The notes: generated from the sequence alone by a model not told the origin. A stretch of DNA of 64,000 nt from Paralvinella palmiformis (GCA_025642065.1 JAODUP010000411.1:1-64000), one strand, 5' to 3'. Shown: positions 34,663-46,399, numbered from the stretch's first letter. Made by a program: numbers and translations.

Positions 34663-35090
34663 CATAATGCTTAGACGTTCATCTCCCCTCTGTCTCTCCC
34701 CCTATATCTCTGGAGATACTCTCCCCCTCTATCCACCCCCTCAGAATGTTAAAATCATGGATCCAACGTTTGTTATACGGAGACAACGATCCCGAAAACT
34801 ACAACAATCAGTTAGCCATCCGTCAGACCGGGGAAAATGAGGATTTAAACAAAAATTGCTTGTAAATCCTCGATCCAGAATGTTAAACGGGTTTATATCT
34901 CATAGGGCCGCTAGTTTTGTCCACGTCCCTGGTCCATTTATGAACCCGTCCAATCGAGCCACATCTCGGCTCTCCGTCGGGTATACCATCTCTAGCTGAC
35001 GTCTGTGAGGAAGGAGCCGGGGCGGGGAGGGTTGAGATCGGGGATAGTTTAATGAAAGGATCTGCTGTCATCCATCACCTTGTAAAAAGG

Positions 35091-35130
35091 TCAATAACAG
35101 TGCCTTTGGACAACACTAAATGGCCTTTGT
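35091..35130 (+). repeat. SINE tail-like fragment
   Basis: GTAAAAAGGTCA and CACTAAATGGCCTTT words as at 14590-14630. Confidence 0.4.
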
Positions 35131-35299
35131 GTTCGGTATGTAGCCAAACCTTACCGATTGACTGCCCAAATCCCAACACCCCGTGGAGTATCCTCGATAC
35201 CAACTGTAGAGCTACACAATCTACACAATGATCAATCGATATCTATCTGTCCAACCATCATCTCATCAACCAAACAAAACACACGAACCACCACCAACA

Positions 35300-35372
35300 G
35301 CCGCTTAGTAGATCCGAACCGAAAACCTTTCAAATTCATAGTCGAGCGCTCTAACCGCTGAGCCGATGGCAG
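35300..35372 (-). mobile_element. tRNA-like SINE head
   Basis: On minus: CATCGGCTCAGCGGTTAGAG (close to a tRNA D-arm/box A) and box B CGGTTCGGATC. This is the most tRNA-like head of the window, but the acceptor arms do not pair by eye. Confidence 0.6.
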
Positions 35373-35379
35373 TGTTCGG

Positions 35380-36390
35380 AGGTCTCGGCCGGAGCGCGTA
35401 CACCGTCAGCTCCTGATATCCGGAGATCCCCATGACGGATCGACGTATCGAGGCAATCTCCGGTCGGCCGACACGTTGTTGACGAGAACGGCTTTCGGGA
35501 TACCGGGCAATCCGGCTGCTGCCGTTTACCGGTCACGTTCCGGACACGGTCGAGTCCCGCCAGTGTCCCGATGGCGATAATATTCTTGCCCGGATGATAG
35601 ATGACGTCATGGTGTGAGGCCGACATTTATAAACTTCCCCAATCGTCGGTCGGATCATTGCCCCATTATAACGCCACCCCTCTCCGCACGACCCCCCCCC
35701 ACACACACCCGCAACCCCCCCCCCCACACACACCTATAATCTCATCCAGTATAAAGCGTCCCCTAGCGGTCGGCCGATCCCGGATCCATTAGGTATCCGA
35801 GCGAGACCCTAATGGCACGGATCAGCGCCGGACTGGCAATTCCGAGCACGTCGCATCGGCGCCCGTAAACAATGACGTCAGCAAACCGAGACCGGCGATA
35901 GTCGACTCTGACCGGAAGTCGGCCATCACGGACACGTCGTCGATCCAGTGGGCCGTGTCCGGAACGGGAACGGATCGACCCGACAACCGAATCCCGGCGA
36001 TCTTCGGCGCCGGTCGGCAGGAACGGAAGTGGTGCCGCGATCCGCCCCTCTACCTCACGCAGGCACACACACACACACACACACACACCCCAACAACATC
36101 CCCCAGTCCTATTGGTCGTGGACGATAATGTAGGATCCGAGCCGCGTTACGATCGCCTGCTCACGCGTGCGCTTCGCCGACGCCGGAAGTAAATCGGCCG
36201 GTCGGCAGATCGGGATCGGGCGGGCGAATTGTATGGGGCGCCGCCAAGCGGTCGCTTCCATTCCGGAAGAGGTAAATACGAGCGGGCGGGGCCAATGGGA
36301 GACCCCGCGGGTGATCTCAAAGCCGATAGAGCCAGCAGGCTGCACCCCGATCCCGAATGCGCATCATGGAGCATCTAACAAGCTACAATC
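35380..36390. other. GC-rich CpG-containing island with two CREs
   Basis: TGACGTCA at 35602-35609 and 35873-35880, numerous CCGGTCGG/GATCCG words, a poly-C/CA stretch at 35692-35735 and a short AC tract at 36062-36088. Frames of up to 107 codons on minus (35763-36086) lack recognisable domains. Candidate regulatory region. Confidence 0.35.
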
Positions 36391-36659
36391 TATCTCTCTG
36401 TCGTGTCTCTCTATTGTGACCTGAAAACAGTTCGGGATCAAGCCGTAATTTTGTATTAGCTCGCCTACGGTACTGGCCACCATGACAGATCTGATACCCG
36501 AATGTCTGCTGACGTCACGCTAAAATCTATCCCCCTCTCTCATCCGGATCCGGTGTATATTTTCTACCATTTACACCGACAGGTAGCAATGATCCGGGGG
36601 GGGGGGGTGTTTTCGTCTATCCGTCCTCTCGTCTTTCTATCATTTGTGTGTCTGTCAAC

Positions 36660-36730
36660 CACCCTGTGTGTGTGTGTGCGTGTGCGTGCGTGCGTGTGTG
36701 TGTGTGTGTGTGTGTGTGCGTGTGTGTGTG
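36660..36730. repeat. (GT)n/(GCGT)n tract
   Basis: Immediately upstream of dispersed repeat copy E. Confidence 0.95.
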
Positions 36731-36744
36731 AAGAAATTAACCAA

Positions 36745-36830
36745 TATGCGATAAGGCACTGGCTCAGAGAATCATGAATATTGATTATAACTTCTGGAAG
36801 ATTCAACAAATGATTAGTTAATTAATGTCT
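36745..36830 (+). repeat. Dispersed repeat, copy E
   Basis: GATAAGGCACTGGCTCAGAG then AATCATGAAT, ATAACTTCTGGAAGATTC. Same core order as copy B, again directly after a GT tract, and followed by the 29-bp minisatellite. Confidence 0.7.
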
Positions 36831-36832
36831 TT

Positions 36833-37017
36833 CCAGTCTGACTGTCTATCTATCTGTCTGACCAGTCTGACTGTCTATCTATCTGTCTGGCAAGTCTGAT
36901 TGTTATCTACCTGACTGACCAGTCTGACTGATTATCTATTTGTCTGACCAGTCTGACTGTCTATCTATCTGTCTGACCAGTCTAACTGTTTATCTATCTG
37001 TCTGACCAGTCTGACTG

Positions 37018-37051
<34 letters not shown>

Positions 37052-37070
37052 GACCAGTCTTCCCATCACA
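36833..37070 (+). repeat. 29-bp minisatellite interrupted by (TA)n
   Basis: Unit approximately CCAGTCTGACTGTCTATCTA plus TCTGTCTGA, 6.5 copies to about 37018. A (TA)n tract occupies 37019-37048, after which CTGACCAGTCT resumes. The TA tract therefore arose or inserted inside a unit. Confidence 0.9.
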
Positions 37071-37079
37071 TACTTATAA

Positions 37080-37840
37080 ACACCTCAACCAAATCGCGTG
37101 ACCTGACCACGTGACGAATTAAGTCAATTACAGACATTAGTCGTCATTCCACTGTTTAAAGGGACAGCCCATCCTCAGAAAATAATTCTTAAATATGTAA
37201 TGCTTAGAACAGTAACAAAACATTTCACAATAAAAATCACGAAATATACCTGATATCATAGATATAAGGAAATAATCCAAATTACTGGAGGGTCGCCATT
37301 ACGGCTACACCGGAAGCCAGGTTCGAAGGCGAGAAGGAGACAACTCAAATGCTCTGATGTCACATGAGCCCTCTCTAGACTGACACGGATTATAGTTTCT
37401 CTTAATTGAGCATTAATTTCTGAGCCATTTTGAATCATCTTCCTCTTCTAAGGTTCCTTCTGGCTCAAAATGATATGGTTGTATGTCATTCATGACGTAA
37501 TTTTAACAAGATAATTGCGTTGTGTTCTTGAATAATTCTTTGCTCACACTTGTTTACAAGCCTTTGTACGGGCTCTACTGACTTCCGGTCTAACTGCTGT
37601 GTTCAAGCGACGTCAGCGTACAGGAGCTTCCGGTCTCTTTCTAACTTCAAAATGGAGGCGCCCGCAGGCCATTAGAAGTCGATTAATCAGCACTTTGAAC
37701 TGGATTATTTAATGTGTGGGTGATCGTTTGCACATTTTGACATTATGTATGATATTTGTGAGCTGTATTAGTCCTGAAAATTTGAAATGAAGGTGGATTA
37801 TGCCTCTAAAGCCTAGCTTAAGGTATCCATAGATATCCTT
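37080..37840. other. Unassigned sequence
   Basis: CCACGTGACG near 37098; otherwise no array or convincing gene. Confidence 0.3.
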
Positions 37841-38115
37841 ATTGACAGCTGGTCATGTGACAGCCGAAAGGTGGCATACCACTTCGTAGCCAGCTGGTAC
37901 GTCGCTCACTTCTGCTGTACCAGGTGGTAAAGGCATGGTACACTTAAAGACCTAGCATGGGATTTTGTCGCCGTGTACTCGCTTATACCACCAGGACAGT
38001 ATTTGTCCATTGTTCAGACATACCATCACACGGTATTCTGTCGACTTAATGCGCCAGCATACCAGTTGGTATCCATCTGGCATGTGGCATACAGAGGACC
38101 AGATACCAGTTAACC
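37840..38115. repeat. Degenerate repeat of TACCAnnTGGTA palindromes
   Basis: Recurring ACCA..TGGTA words centred on E-box cores: CCAGCTGGTA, TACCAGGTGGTA, TACCAGTTGGTA, ATACCAGTTAACC, at 20-60 bp spacing. Either a decayed minisatellite or a bHLH-type site cluster. Confidence 0.45.
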
Positions 38116-38307
38116 GTTTGGTAAACTGTAATTGATTGTCGTAATGACAACAACAGTACACTATAGTTAACCTATATGTCTTCATAAGTCATCTAAGGCT
38201 GTCTTTATACACACCATAATTATTTTAGCGATTGTTTGTTAGGTTATAGGTTAATCTGATAAAATGTGGCAATGTGTCACTGTTGTCACATTGTCACACT
38301 ACATGTT

Positions 38308-38311
<4 letters not shown>

Positions 38312-38376
<65 letters not shown>

Positions 38377-38490
38377 CGACCTTTTTTTATACTTTTAAGC
38401 AATAATTTATGTATTATTATATATTCTGAACTCTCCCCCCCTCTCTCTCTCTCTCCGTCTCTCTCCCCCTCCCCCTCACTGTGTGTGTGT
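38312..38490. repeat. (TA)n(GT)n, (CT)n and (GT)n arrays
   Basis: TA 38312-38356, GT 38357-38376, CT-rich 38437-38465, GT 38480-38505. Confidence 0.95.
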
Positions 38491-38771
38491 GTGTGTTTGT
38501 GTGTGCACGTGATAATACTTATATTACCGCAGTTTGTGTAATATACAGATAAGACATTGGCACCTACACCACACCACACTGACTACAGTCACGCCACCTA
38601 ACGTCTGAGCACATACCTCACTTAACAAACATTTTCTAGTCTAATTTTACGTCAACGAAAATATTTAACAAAATCTACATCACAAACAAGAGAACAATAT
38701 CTTCAAAATCTGGATACACATATCATTATTGGACAATATAACGGGATCTGGACAGCATGTAAGTTTAAACA

Positions 38772-38776
<5 letters not shown>

Positions 38777-38824
<48 letters not shown>
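38777..38824. repeat. (TA)24 microsatellite
   Basis: Pure TA. Confidence 0.95.
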
Positions 38825-38827
<3 letters not shown>

Positions 38828-39188
38828 ATGGAGTATGTAGGGGTGGAGTTCGAAGAAAGGGACAATATAGCGATATAGAGAAAGGGTAGAGGGGGAGGAA
38901 GAATGTAGATAATATGTTGCCACATATCCACATAGGGCAGAGCTCTGACTATTAGAATTATATATCACTCTCTGGTGGCAGATCTACGCCTTTGTCGTAG
39001 TATGCAGATAGCTCGCTAGATGTCACCTCTGTGGGCTGTATTAGTGAGCAGGTCACGTGACATCGTCCAGATAACGATGATGACGTATTGTTAAGAGAAA
39101 TTAGTCAAGAAATATAGATAATAGTCTATATAATACGTAATTATAATAACCTTTATCTTTATTTACAATAGAAACAATCGGTACTGTG

Positions 39189-39192
<4 letters not shown>

Positions 39193-39280
<88 letters not shown>
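39193..39280. repeat. (GT)n microsatellite, one interruption
   Basis: About 88 bp of GT with a single TTGT break near 39238. Confidence 0.95.
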
Positions 39281-39282
<2 letters not shown>

Positions 39283-39324
39283 TGAGATATCTGATCATTG
39301 GCGCAACTCCTGAGATGTAAATAT

Positions 39325-39475
39325 TGCTGTTTTACGGCCACCTTTGTGCACAAGGTTGACTAAGTGGGCCGAGCGGCCTCCAAAGATAAGGAGGCCTAAA
39401 AGGGCCGGGGTTCGAACCCAGATGCTACCCACCGCGCTACCAATTAGGTCATGGAGGTGTCCCGCAACTCCCTGT
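39325..39475 (-). mobile_element. tRNA-derived SINE, reverse
   Basis: On minus: GACACCTCCATGACCTAATTGG (box A region), box B GGGTTCGAACCCC, a shortened middle (CTCCTTATCTTTGGAGGCCG), GCTCGGCCCACTTAGTC and GTGCACAAAGGTGGCC. The tail end matches 8896-9069, but the GTTTCAT block is missing. Confidence 0.75.
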
Positions 39476-39585
39476 TGAGAAATGAGATTGTCAGATGAAA
39501 CATCCCATAGATATAGGTAACACTTAGATTCGAATCCCGACATGGATATTTCCAGTGCAGTACTCTACCAACTGTGTAAGGCATT
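39475..39585 (-). mobile_element. Second SINE head joined to the first
   Basis: On minus: GCCTTACACAGTTGGTAGAG (box A region), box B GGGATTCGAATC, and GGGATGTTTCATCTGAC, which is the tail block missing from the neighbouring copy. The two lie head to tail with no tail end between them, so this looks like nested or recombined SINEs. Confidence 0.65.
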
Positions 39586-39779
39586 CGCTACACACGCGCG
39601 CACACACACGCGCGCACGCAAACCGCGCACATATGTTCGCATTCACTATTCGCGTTTCCTTGTGCCAGTACCTCTTGACGATGAACTATATTCTGGGCGT
39701 AGTGATAGGCGATATATCGGCGGTGGCCAGGTCTCCACGATGACGAACGTCGACGCGATTGACGTCTCCTAAATCCACA

Positions 39780-40330
39780 CAAAACCTCGACCATACAATT
39801 ATCTCCCGTTATTTTGGTTCATTATTGTAAATGACCCGTTTGTGGCCGGGCATATTTCAGGTTTACAGCCTAGAATCAGGCGGCACCGGCCGCCATATTG
39901 CGGCGTAATAATACACGATCCGTGTGTATCATTAGACCCGTTGTTTAGGTGTCAGCCAATCATCACGCTCATCATCCGTTATTGTGGCTCGCCTCTTCTT
40001 ATAAAGGATAACGGCTTTCCACTCTGACCTCATTAGGGTCTCCGGGATAACCCTTTCTACTTGACATTTGCCATCCGAATCCAGGACGCCGAGCGGCCAT
40101 TTTTATCTCCGTGTATCAAGGTCCGAGCACCCCCATCTACCCCCCCCCACGAGTGGCGATAATACCCACCAATTCAGACCCTCCGATCGAGTGAGGAAAT
40201 GCTTCCGGGTCGATTTGGGGGATTGAACGGGATTTGGGACACTTGTCGCAGATGCGGAATCCCGCTAGATGGCTCTGTCGTCGCATAAAGGACACGTTGC
40301 GTGTAGATAATGGTCTGGATCAGGCGTAAT
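39780..40330. other. Non-repetitive island, candidate regulatory
   Basis: GGCCGCCATATTGCGGCG and GAGCGGCCATTTT (YY1/CArG-like), GCCAATCA (CCAAT), homeodomain-type words and a C run near 40141. No exon recognised. Confidence 0.35.
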
Positions 40331-40454
40331 CGAGCCGTTGTGTTAGGCGTCCTAATGACATTAAGTAATCTGTCTGGATCGTGTTCTATTGAATCCAGAA
40401 CGCGGCATCACGTATTTATTGGGGGTAAATTCAATTAAATTTTATCTGAAATAC

Positions 40455-41010
40455 ATCATTAGACGCTGTTACAGATGCCAAATTCATGTGTAATGTGTCA
40501 CATCATTAGACGCTGGATTAGACACGCAGTTAAACACTTACTGGGAAGCGTCCTTTGCCAAAAATAATTATAAGACACTAGGTTAGACACTGGATATGTA
40601 TAGACAGCCCCATAGTTCTTGTTTTCGACACATTGACGTGTTATGTTACAAAAAGTATAGAGACTCTTCTAGAAGCTGAGTTAGACAGGGCTTTAGACGG
40701 TTAATTAGAATAGGTCATGAACGCTTTATTAGACACAACATTAGACAGTTCGACGCTGTGTTAGGCAATGATTGGGGCATTTTATCAGACACTCCTTTAG
40801 ACAGTAAATTAGACGCTGTGTTAGACGTTTGTTAGACGTTAGTTAGTCCGTGTTACTAGACTTTAAGATAGTTAGACACTTTTATAGGCACCTTGTTAGA
40901 TATTGTATTAGACCCTGTATTTTACAAACGTTCTTATTAGGTTTCGTTAAAGATTCTCTTAGACAACACATTAGACACTTTTCTTGTTAACGATAGTCAA
41001 ATACTTTGTT
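40455..41010 (+). repeat. Degenerate (TTAGACACTGTA)n repeat
   Basis: More than 25 TTAGAC words, often followed by ACTT, GCTGTG or A(C)A, with irregular spacing of 12-25 bp. Strongly decayed minisatellite, AT-rich. Confidence 0.7.
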
Positions 41011-41220
41011 AAATACTTTTTTTATCTGTGATTTATTTCAAAGGTGAAAGACGCACAAAGCCATTAACAAGTTCCCATTAACCCCTAGACAATTAACAGC
41101 TGGACAATTAAAAGTTAAACAATTAACATAAGCACCATTAACATTTAACATTAACCAGAATATGATCAATATTAGTAGAAAATCGAATTTCCTTTGAACA
41201 AACCCCATAGCATGCCTCAA

Positions 41221-41300
41221 TCATAATAATAATAATTATAATAATAATTAAAATTAAGTATTTATAACCCGCTTAGCGATCTATAAACAATGTATATTCC
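41221..41300 (-). repeat. LINE 3'-tail-like fragment with (ATT)n
   Basis: On minus: TATAGATCGCTAAGCGGGTT, then ATAAATAC and ATT-rich sequence. The order resembles the GGCGCTATATAAAATAC plus (ATT)n end of the LINE at 61050. Could be chance. Confidence 0.35.
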
Positions 41301-41420
41301 ATAAACCAAGTCGACGTCAATCAAGGGTTGAAGAGGAAATTATTTTCCTTGTAAACACGAATAAATACATGTTTAATGGAATCCCCCCCGCACCTTTATT
41401 GAACCCATTCGCTGCCCTCT

Positions 41421-41423
41421 ACA

Positions 41424-41466
<43 letters not shown>
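41421..41466. repeat. (AC)n(GA)n microsatellite
   Basis: AC 41421-41440, GA 41441-41466. Confidence 0.95.
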
Positions 41467-41669
41467 TAGAAATATTGACAAACCCTCGAGATAGTATCCG
41501 ACTTAATGGCGACCGCTTGTCCAAGATAAACCGCCCCCCGCTGATCGTAAAATCTAGATCGGCACGATAATCGCTTGTACGCGCTCGGTTCCCCCCCCCC
41601 CCGGATTAGCTATCCCGATGATCCTGAAGGGTTTGATGTCGCCACCAGGAACGGTATTTAATGGCCAAC

Positions 41670-41711
41670 AGTGTGTGTGTGTGTGTGTGTGTGTGTCTGT
41701 CTGTCTGTCTT
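41670..41711. repeat. (GT)n(CTGT)n microsatellite
   Basis: GT followed by CTGT units. Confidence 0.95.
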
Positions 41712-42159
41712 GTAGAGGGGGTCGATTGTTCCTACAGCTTGGCTACCTGTATCTTGTGGGAGAGATGGCTTGATAATAACTTACACCTGACTCCAGGCTA
41801 ACAGATGCCTGTTAGTAAGCGATTGTTCTCTGTAATCAGGACTACTGGCCAGTTTGTGGACTCGGTAACTAGGTCACGACCTGACCCGTTTAGAGCGACG
41901 ACCATCCGCTGACCTTCGACCTGTATTGGAGCCAGCTGTCCGACGTTTAATTAAGGAAGTGATGAAAGACACACAGATGTACAGACACCAGAGAGATAGA
42001 GAGAGATTTGAACTAAATAGAACCTTAATGCAATAAGTAAACAATGGGGGGTTAAAGGTTAAGGAAAATATGACTAGAAAATGAAAAGTCAATACTAATT
42101 CTTAAATTTGTAAAGCAAATGGTAGATGATATAAGTTGATGATATAAAATAAAAGTATA

Positions 42160-42163
<4 letters not shown>

Positions 42164-42202
<39 letters not shown>

Positions 42203-42280
42203 TATTATTTTATTGCTATTATTATTATTACTATTATTATTATTAAATATAACACCTCTCTCTCTGTATACATATATATG

Positions 42281-42331
<51 letters not shown>

Positions 42332-42360
42332 GTGTGTGTGTGTCTGTCTGTCTGTCTGTC
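42164..42360. repeat. (TA)n, ATT-rich, (GT)n, (CTGT)n arrays
   Basis: TA 42164-42199, TATTATTATTA to 42245, GT with GCGCGC 42280-42340, CTGT to 42360. Confidence 0.95.
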
Positions 42361-42589
42361 TTACTGTTTTTCACCCGTAAGTCCGTCTGTCCGTCTGACA
42401 GCATATATCATTCGAGCCACACGAAGCGCTGTGTGGCCAGTAAGTGTTGCCCCCTGGCGGAGATCCTCAGCCCAGCCGTGCCGGTTATCCAGATCGTCAA
42501 TTTGATTTTCCATTCAATCAAATTGATTTTATGTCACGTGTCAATGGCGGCGAGCGACAACCGATCGTCCTAGAACCCGCAATATAGCT

Positions 42590-43060
42590 CTACCGCCGAG
42601 CGAGGAGGACTCACCGATCCAGAACACGATTGTCTGGATCGGGAGATGGCTCTGGATAACGAGATATCAGCGCCAATTTACATATTGCCCCCCGGGGTCG
42701 CCCTCCGCGACCCCGGCGGTCAGAGGTCGGGCAGATTCATCGGCGATACGACGTCCGGAGACGGGGACGCCGAGAATTGATGAGCATTCCGGATCGAATC
42801 CCGTTCGCCAACAAGCTGATAAGGGACCTTATCAGCCGAGCGGACCTTACTTACTTCATTTCCCCTTTTCTAGTCGAGCGATAAATGTGCCAATTATGGA
42901 TCTTTGTGACGGCGCCCCGCCAAAATGGGGCACGATTATTTGCGAGGGGGCGGATCGTCCCCAAATTGAAAATGGCTCGCCGGCGTGGCTCTAAACGCCC
43001 GGATCCGCCTGGATCCGCTCGGATTATGTGCGGATCTGGCGTTATCTAGTGGCGCTGCCC
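42590..43060. other. Non-repetitive GC-rich island with GATA palindrome
   Basis: GGGGTCG-CCCTCCG-CGACCCC inverted arms near 42692-42715, the GATA palindrome at 42815, GCCCCGCCAAAATGGGGC (paired arms) near 42914, and repeated GGATCCG words. Strong candidate regulatory element; no coding frame recognised. Confidence 0.45.
42815..42836. promoter_or_regulatory. Inverted pair of GATA-factor sites
   Basis: GCTGATAAGG, two-base GA spacer, CCTTATCAGC: 10-bp perfect inverted arms each holding the canonical TGATAA GATA site. Confidence 0.55.
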
Positions 43061-43289
43061 CTCCCGACTACCACGTCACGCCGGAGTTAATCCGGTCATA
43101 AACGTGAATACGCTCCCGAAGGCTCGGCCTACTCAATTCATAACCATTCACGGTATGGCGGCGTATCCAGTTTCCGGTGTTTCCAGACGATCCCGGCCGG
43201 ATAAACATGGCTGACTGGAGGAATGATGACTTCGTGGTGAATATCAATGAGCTGACACTGTTCAAAAGCCACTCTCTGCTCTGATTTAG

Positions 43290-43645
43290 GTAAGACACGC
43301 AAGCACGCATACACATGCCAACACGCACGCACGCACACAATTCCGCACTCCTATCATAGACACATGTCCATGCTCAGGCACACGCACATAGCTAGATACG
43401 CACGCACGCAAGCCAGTGCATGCATAAGGTAACACGAAAACATATACATGCATAGAATTATTCACGTGCACGAAAAACACACCCGCATGCGGAAAAATTG
43501 ACAGACATTTCTAAACACATGTGCCCAGTCATTCATACACACTCAGGTACATCTTTATCAGCCCACGCATGCGTAGAATAATGTGCCCATATTTTTAAGT
43601 TAATATACATATTATGTAGCATACGTACGCACACACATGCACGCG

Positions 43646-43684
<39 letters not shown>

Positions 43685-43702
43685 GAGAGAGAGAGAGAGA
43701 GA
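43290..43702. repeat. AC/ACGC-rich region with (AC)n(GA)n
   Basis: Scattered CACGCACGCAC words, pure AC 43648-43682, GA 43683-43702. Confidence 0.85.
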
Positions 43703-43879
43703 CATCCCCATTACCTACATATAACAACAACAAAAACTATCTATACAAGTTTAATAAACACAAGTCTCTCGATTGATGCAGGAGAAAGACACAAATTAAA
43801 CACTTTCTCCACAAAAACACATCCACCTCCTGTTATTTAATTGCTGTATCACGTGATGTAAATATAGGTCTGGGGCCGG

Positions 43880-44935
43880 TCACGTGACCCGGGAGGTAGA
43901 GTAATACGCAGTCCGGATGCTGGATCGAAGGAAAAATGTAGCAACGTGAGATAACGACATGATAGAAAACAAAACGTGAAACAACAACATCATAGAACAA
44001 CCTAAAACTGCAGCAATGTGGTAGAACAACGTGAAGAAAAAACAACTTGATAGAAATAACATAAAATAGCAACAGAATAGAAACAACATAAAATAGCAAC
44101 ATAATAGAAATAACTTAAACTAGCAACGTAATATAACAAAGTGAAACGGCAAAAATGTGAAAGCACAACATGAAATCACAACTTAAAACAACGTATTGCA
44201 ACAACATGTTGAAACAACATAAAACACCTAATTACAACAGCAACAACACGATAGAACTATTTCAAGCAACACTATGATAGTACAACATTTTAAGGAATAT
44301 GAAATAACAGCAACAACAACATCTACATGATACAACTGATAGTACAACAGTACAACACAACAACAAAACAACGATCATAACAGCAGCAACGAAATTATTG
44401 TCAACAATCAGGACATCCGAAAACAATATATCTCTCAAAGCAGCAATAAGACGACGCAGTGTGTTGCTAGCAGTAACTGCAACGGCACAGACACCATCAA
44501 CGACAACATTGATAACAACATTAATAACAACAATAACAACATAACACAATGTGAGACAACAACTGAAGCCATCAACGACAACAATAGAGTAGCAATATTA
44601 ACTCTCTATATAACATTACATCAACATTACATCAATACACACAACGCCAGTTAACAACAAAAAGCAACAAAAGAATAACAACAACTCACAGCACAGACAC
44701 AAGAATTAAACTATAATATATTATATCGGAACATATTAACAACGACTGGCAACAACAACAACTTTCAGAGAAACTTCGTCGTCAATAACAATAACAACAA
44801 CAACAAAATTAATAATAATAAAACTTACCCCTAGAAAACATATTCAACAACAACACATTATTCTATAATAATATTCTCAATATTACAGAACATAACAACA
44901 TCACGATATATGCTATGAAACAACAAGAAAAACAA
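43880..44935 (+). repeat. Degenerate AACATAAAATAGC minisatellite, 27-bp unit, grading into CAA-rich DNA
   Basis: The best part (44050-44150) has a 27-bp unit AGAAACAACATAAAATAGCA plus ACATAAT. Outside it, AACAACAT-, ATAACAAC- and GATAGAAC-type words continue to about 44935. Two TCACGTGA sites (43849, 43880) lie just upstream. Confidence 0.75.
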
Positions 44936-45099
44936 CATATGACGTAATACGCTTATTATCGTGATGTTTTTTCCTCAGGTAGCGTTCGGTATAACGTGGA
45001 AGAGATTTATTTATTTTCTTACACTCTTTGTTTAATTATCCCAACACGAAACCTGTCAACACAAACGCGTAAATAAACACGGGGAACAAGCCTACACGA

Positions 45100-46200
45100 T
45101 ATTACCATCTAGGTGTATGACGTCGTAAATTCGCCGACACGCCGCCATTTTGGACTCGCAGCAGACGATCTCGAAACGGGCGGCTAATTAGAAACCGGTG
45201 ACGAATTATCGCCCGAAATATTTCATATTATTCCAGAAAATAATTCACGAATTAACGTTTCTGACGGGAAGAGAAATTGCACTTACCAGGTGGGAATTCT
45301 GAAACAGCCGGTGGTCCCGTAAACGGGGCTGATAGATGGGAGGGGCCGGTGAGCGAACCGTGAAAGGTCAGAGGTCAAAATAGTATTTCGGTGTCCCGCT
45401 ATCCGGAGTGTCCGGATCGGCGAACTATAATCCGCGATATACAACATGCTAATGTAATTTTCCACGCGGCGTGGCGGCTTTCTTCACACCGATAAACCCT
45501 GACCCCGGGGACATGTTTGTGAATGGCGTCCCCGGGCTCGAGATAAGTACATATTTGCCGTTGCCAGCCACACGGCGACTTCATATTACATCATATCGTA
45601 TCATATTTATATTTCGTGGCCCTAATATCGCCTAATTACGTCCATCCACTGCATGAATATCGATTGTGTTATAATAACTCGCATGGCAATTCCGGTCTTT
45701 AATGTCTCGCTGATGTTTCCGCGGTACTGTTTATTAACGGGAGAAGATTTTATTAAAATTATTAGCAAAAACCGACAGAGATATTATTCCGTGCTGCCCC
45801 CCCCCCCCTTTCGGATCGCCATTAAGGCAGTCGGTTCTGGATTTAATTAGCGGGATTTAGCGGTTCCGACGTTTTCCGTTCGCCGGAGCTTAGGATCCGG
45901 AACGAATGGTCATCGAGCAAGGACCGCTACTAGATGGCGCCACTGCGTTTCCGGTGCCGGGATGCCGATGTGGTGGGGGATTATGTCTGTTAAAATGGAC
46001 GATATTAGAACGATCCGGCCATTAGCGAGGATTTCTGTCCTGATCCGGAATAAGTGAAATAGTTCGCCGTTAATAAGGATTATTGTTCGGATTGTGAATA
46101 AGAGAATGATTCGGCAATTAGTAGGGATATATGATTAGCTCTCGAATATTAGCATGTACGGTATAAATACATCTGGAGACGGCAAGCATGGATTGGTCGG
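45100..46200. other. Non-repetitive island
   Basis: GC-moderate DNA with CGCCGCCATTTTGG and AATTATTAG-type words and C runs near 45798. No recognisable exon. Candidate regulatory DNA. Confidence 0.3.
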
Positions 46201-46218
46201 TTGTTAATCTCATCGAAT

Positions 46219-46362
46219 AGTGAGTGAGTGAGTGAGTGAGTGAGTCAGTGAGTGAGTGAGTGAGTCAGTCAGTCAGTCAGTCAGTCAGTCAGTCAGTCAG
46301 TCAGTCAATCAGTCGGTCGGTCAGTCAGTTAGTCAGTCACTCAGAGAGAGAGAGAGAGAGCA
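46219..46362. repeat. (GTGA)n(GTCA)n(GA)n array
   Basis: GAGT units, then CAGT units with GGTC variants, then AGAGAG 46343-46362. Same order as 12168-12371. Confidence 0.95.
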
Positions 46363-46399
46363 TAATGTAATCTAATCCTTAGAGTAGATCAGATCCTCA

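Noticed and set aside
35300..35372. Functional tRNA gene
   Set aside because: Box A and B are good, but acceptor and anticodon stems do not pair by eye, so SINE head preferred. tRNAscan-SE would settle it.
36833..37018. CRISPR-like array of regularly spaced units
   Set aside because: Units are contiguous tandem copies without unique spacers, and the DNA is eukaryotic.
40455..41010. Telomere-like TTAGGC/TTAGAC repeats
   Set aside because: Spacing irregular, word is TTAGAC and mixed with other sequence; not a telomeric tract.
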